From: Paraburkholderia ribeironis
Lineage (GTDB): Bacteria; Pseudomonadota; Gammaproteobacteria; Burkholderiales; Burkholderiaceae
Reading direction: 5' to 3'
Length of the DNA stretch: 64,000 nucleotides
Assembly: GCF_900019265.1 (NCBI RefSeq)
Contig: NZ_CYGX02000027.1
Span: 62,001-126,000 of the forward strand
Under the pieces are notes generated by a model. That model was not told the origin of the DNA, searched no databases, and saw only the letters and a list, made by a program, of their open reading frames with translations. How positions within the stretch are numbered: position 1 is the stretch's first letter; the number at the start of each line of letters is the position of its first letter. Made by a program: the position numbers and the translations under genes. Positions 63,211 to 64,000 of this stretch are shown here, one piece after another.

Positions 63211-63971
63211 TCGCGGATGTGCGGATCGCCCATGCGCGCCAGCTTCAGGAACCGGTAGTACACCGTTTCCGCATTGAACACCGCGATCATGAAGCCGGCG
63301 CGGCCGTCCAGAAAACCGCGCCGTAGCAGGTAGGTCCGCACGAACGCCCAGGCGCCGCGCCCGAGCGCCTTGCCAAAGCTGCCGCCCTGGCCCGCCGCGT
63401 GGCGTTGCTGGGCACCGGCCGTCGAATACGCATCGAGCTTGCGCAACACGCCCTCGAAGTCCTCGTACGAGTAGTGCATCAGTTTGCCCGTCAGGCGCTG
63501 CGCGGGCGTGTCGAACACGAGGCGTTCGTGGACGAGATCGTCGGAGAAACGTGCGGCGCCGCGTTTGAACAGGCGCGGAATCCAGTCCGGATACCAGCCG
63601 CTGTGATGAATCCAGTGACCGCAAAAACTCGATAGCCGGTCCACCGCATACACGTGCGCGGTGGGCGCGGCTAGCGCCGCGCGGATCGCCGACGCCAGCT
63701 CCGGCGAGACGATCTCGTCGGCGTCGATCGACAGAATCCAGCTCGTGTCGAGCGCGTCCGCCGCGCGGTTCTTTTGCGGGCCGAAGCCGGGCCAGTCGGT
63801 TTGTTCGATCACGCGCGCCCCGTGCGCGCGGGCGATGTCGGCGGTGCCATCGGTGCTGCCGCCGTCGATCACCACGATCTGATCGGCAAAGGCCACGGCT
63901 TGCAGGCATTGGGCCAGTCGCGCCGCCGCGTTCCGGGTGATGATGGCGACGCCAAGGGTGTTTTCTTGCAT
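63204..63971 (-). CDS. Family 2 glycosyltransferase (WaaE/KdtX-like)
   Basis: The 255-residue enzyme transfers a sugar in lipopolysaccharide core synthesis. It has the GT2 N-terminus LGVAIITRNAAARLAQCLQAV, VVIDGGSTDGTADIA near residue 34 and a DXD-like SIDADEIVSPE near 81, followed by WYPDWIPRLFKRG near 127. The sequence resembles WaaE beta-1,4-glucosyltransferases; the acceptor is inferred. Its stop overlaps the dnaE stop region by seven bases, tail to tail. No waa cluster is visible within the window. Confidence 0.88.
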   Translation of the reverse strand: MQENTLGVAIITRNAAARLAQCLQAVAFADQIVVIDGGSTDGTADIARAHGARVIEQTDWPGFGPQKNRAADALDTSWILSIDADEIVSPELASAIRAALAAPTAHVYAVDRLSSFCGHWIHHSGWYPDWIPRLFKRGAARFSDDLVHERLVFDTPAQRLTGKLMHYSYEDFEGVLRKLDAYSTAGAQQRHAAGQGGSFGKALGRGAWAFVRTYLLRRGFLDGRAGFMIAVFNAETVYYRFLKLARMGDPHIRDQ

Positions 63972-64000
63972 ACCTGAGTTGCGTGGAGGGCCAAATGTCG

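Overview
This is a chromosomal window from a high-GC betaproteobacterium. The gene content (topoisomerase IV, a PHB depolymerase, a FtsK with an enormous linker, GluQRS, the MctP/DUF3311 pair, DUF6726, DUF1841) and the protein sequences suggest a Burkholderiaceae member, most likely Paraburkholderia. The genus is an inference from family knowledge and was not tested by a search. No rRNA, CRISPR array, insertion sequence or prophage was seen. About fifty protein genes and one tRNA are supported. The many long antisense ORFs are shadows caused by GC-rich third codon positions.

Layout. 1-1150: a lower-GC DUF3800 gene next to tRNA-Arg(CCU), possibly the edge of an island. 1.3-9.4 kb: rubredoxin, a DUF4399 protein, an ABC-F ATPase and parE-parC. 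9.6-15.3 kb: a CopD-like membrane protein, a chromate transporter, a GGDEF/EAL sensor and a PhzF protein. 15.5-19.8 kb: a VOC - aminotransferase - Rid operon divergent from a MocR regulator. 19.9-25 kb: htpG, an OmpA lipoprotein, and the overlapping operon ubiC - deoxyinosine glycosylase - SpeE-like protein. 25.3-28.8 kb: DUF3311/mctP, FUSC and VOC. 29-34.9 kb: transaldolase, benE, the MoxR-VWA pair and two secreted cytochromes c. 35-38 kb: DUF1841, nth, rsxB and a divergent TetR regulator. 38.2-44 kb: phaZ, a GH15 glycosidase, small unknowns and a lactonase. 44-51 kb: giant ftsK, a META lipoprotein and purT. 51-57 kb: small secreted proteins, a TPP carboligase - aldehyde dehydrogenase pair and a DEAD-box helicase. 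57-64 kb: trhO-gluQ (tRNA wobble modification), dnaE and a glycosyltransferase.

Most genes are housekeeping. The unexpected signal lies between them. Several intergenic segments just 3' of stop codons hold tandem direct repeats with unit lengths of 11-13 bp but unrelated sequences: 4531-4574, 7007-7054, 19852-19884, 30151-30225, 48694-48717, 50817-50914 and 53889-53943. A 31-bp x3 hairpin array sits between tetR and phaZ, and a 113-bp x2 array lies upstream of dnaE. The linker of ftsK carries three further micro-repeat arrays with 9- and 12-bp units. I read this as a slippage-prone, repeat-generating tendency of this genome, possibly used for 3'-end formation. It is the best candidate here for something undescribed.

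Other points: a DnaA-box-like perfect palindrome before parE, a Gln at the usual quinolone-contact Ser of ParC, a Rid protein lacking the catalytic Arg, and dnaE and ubiC promoters whose -10 boxes predict leaderless mRNAs.
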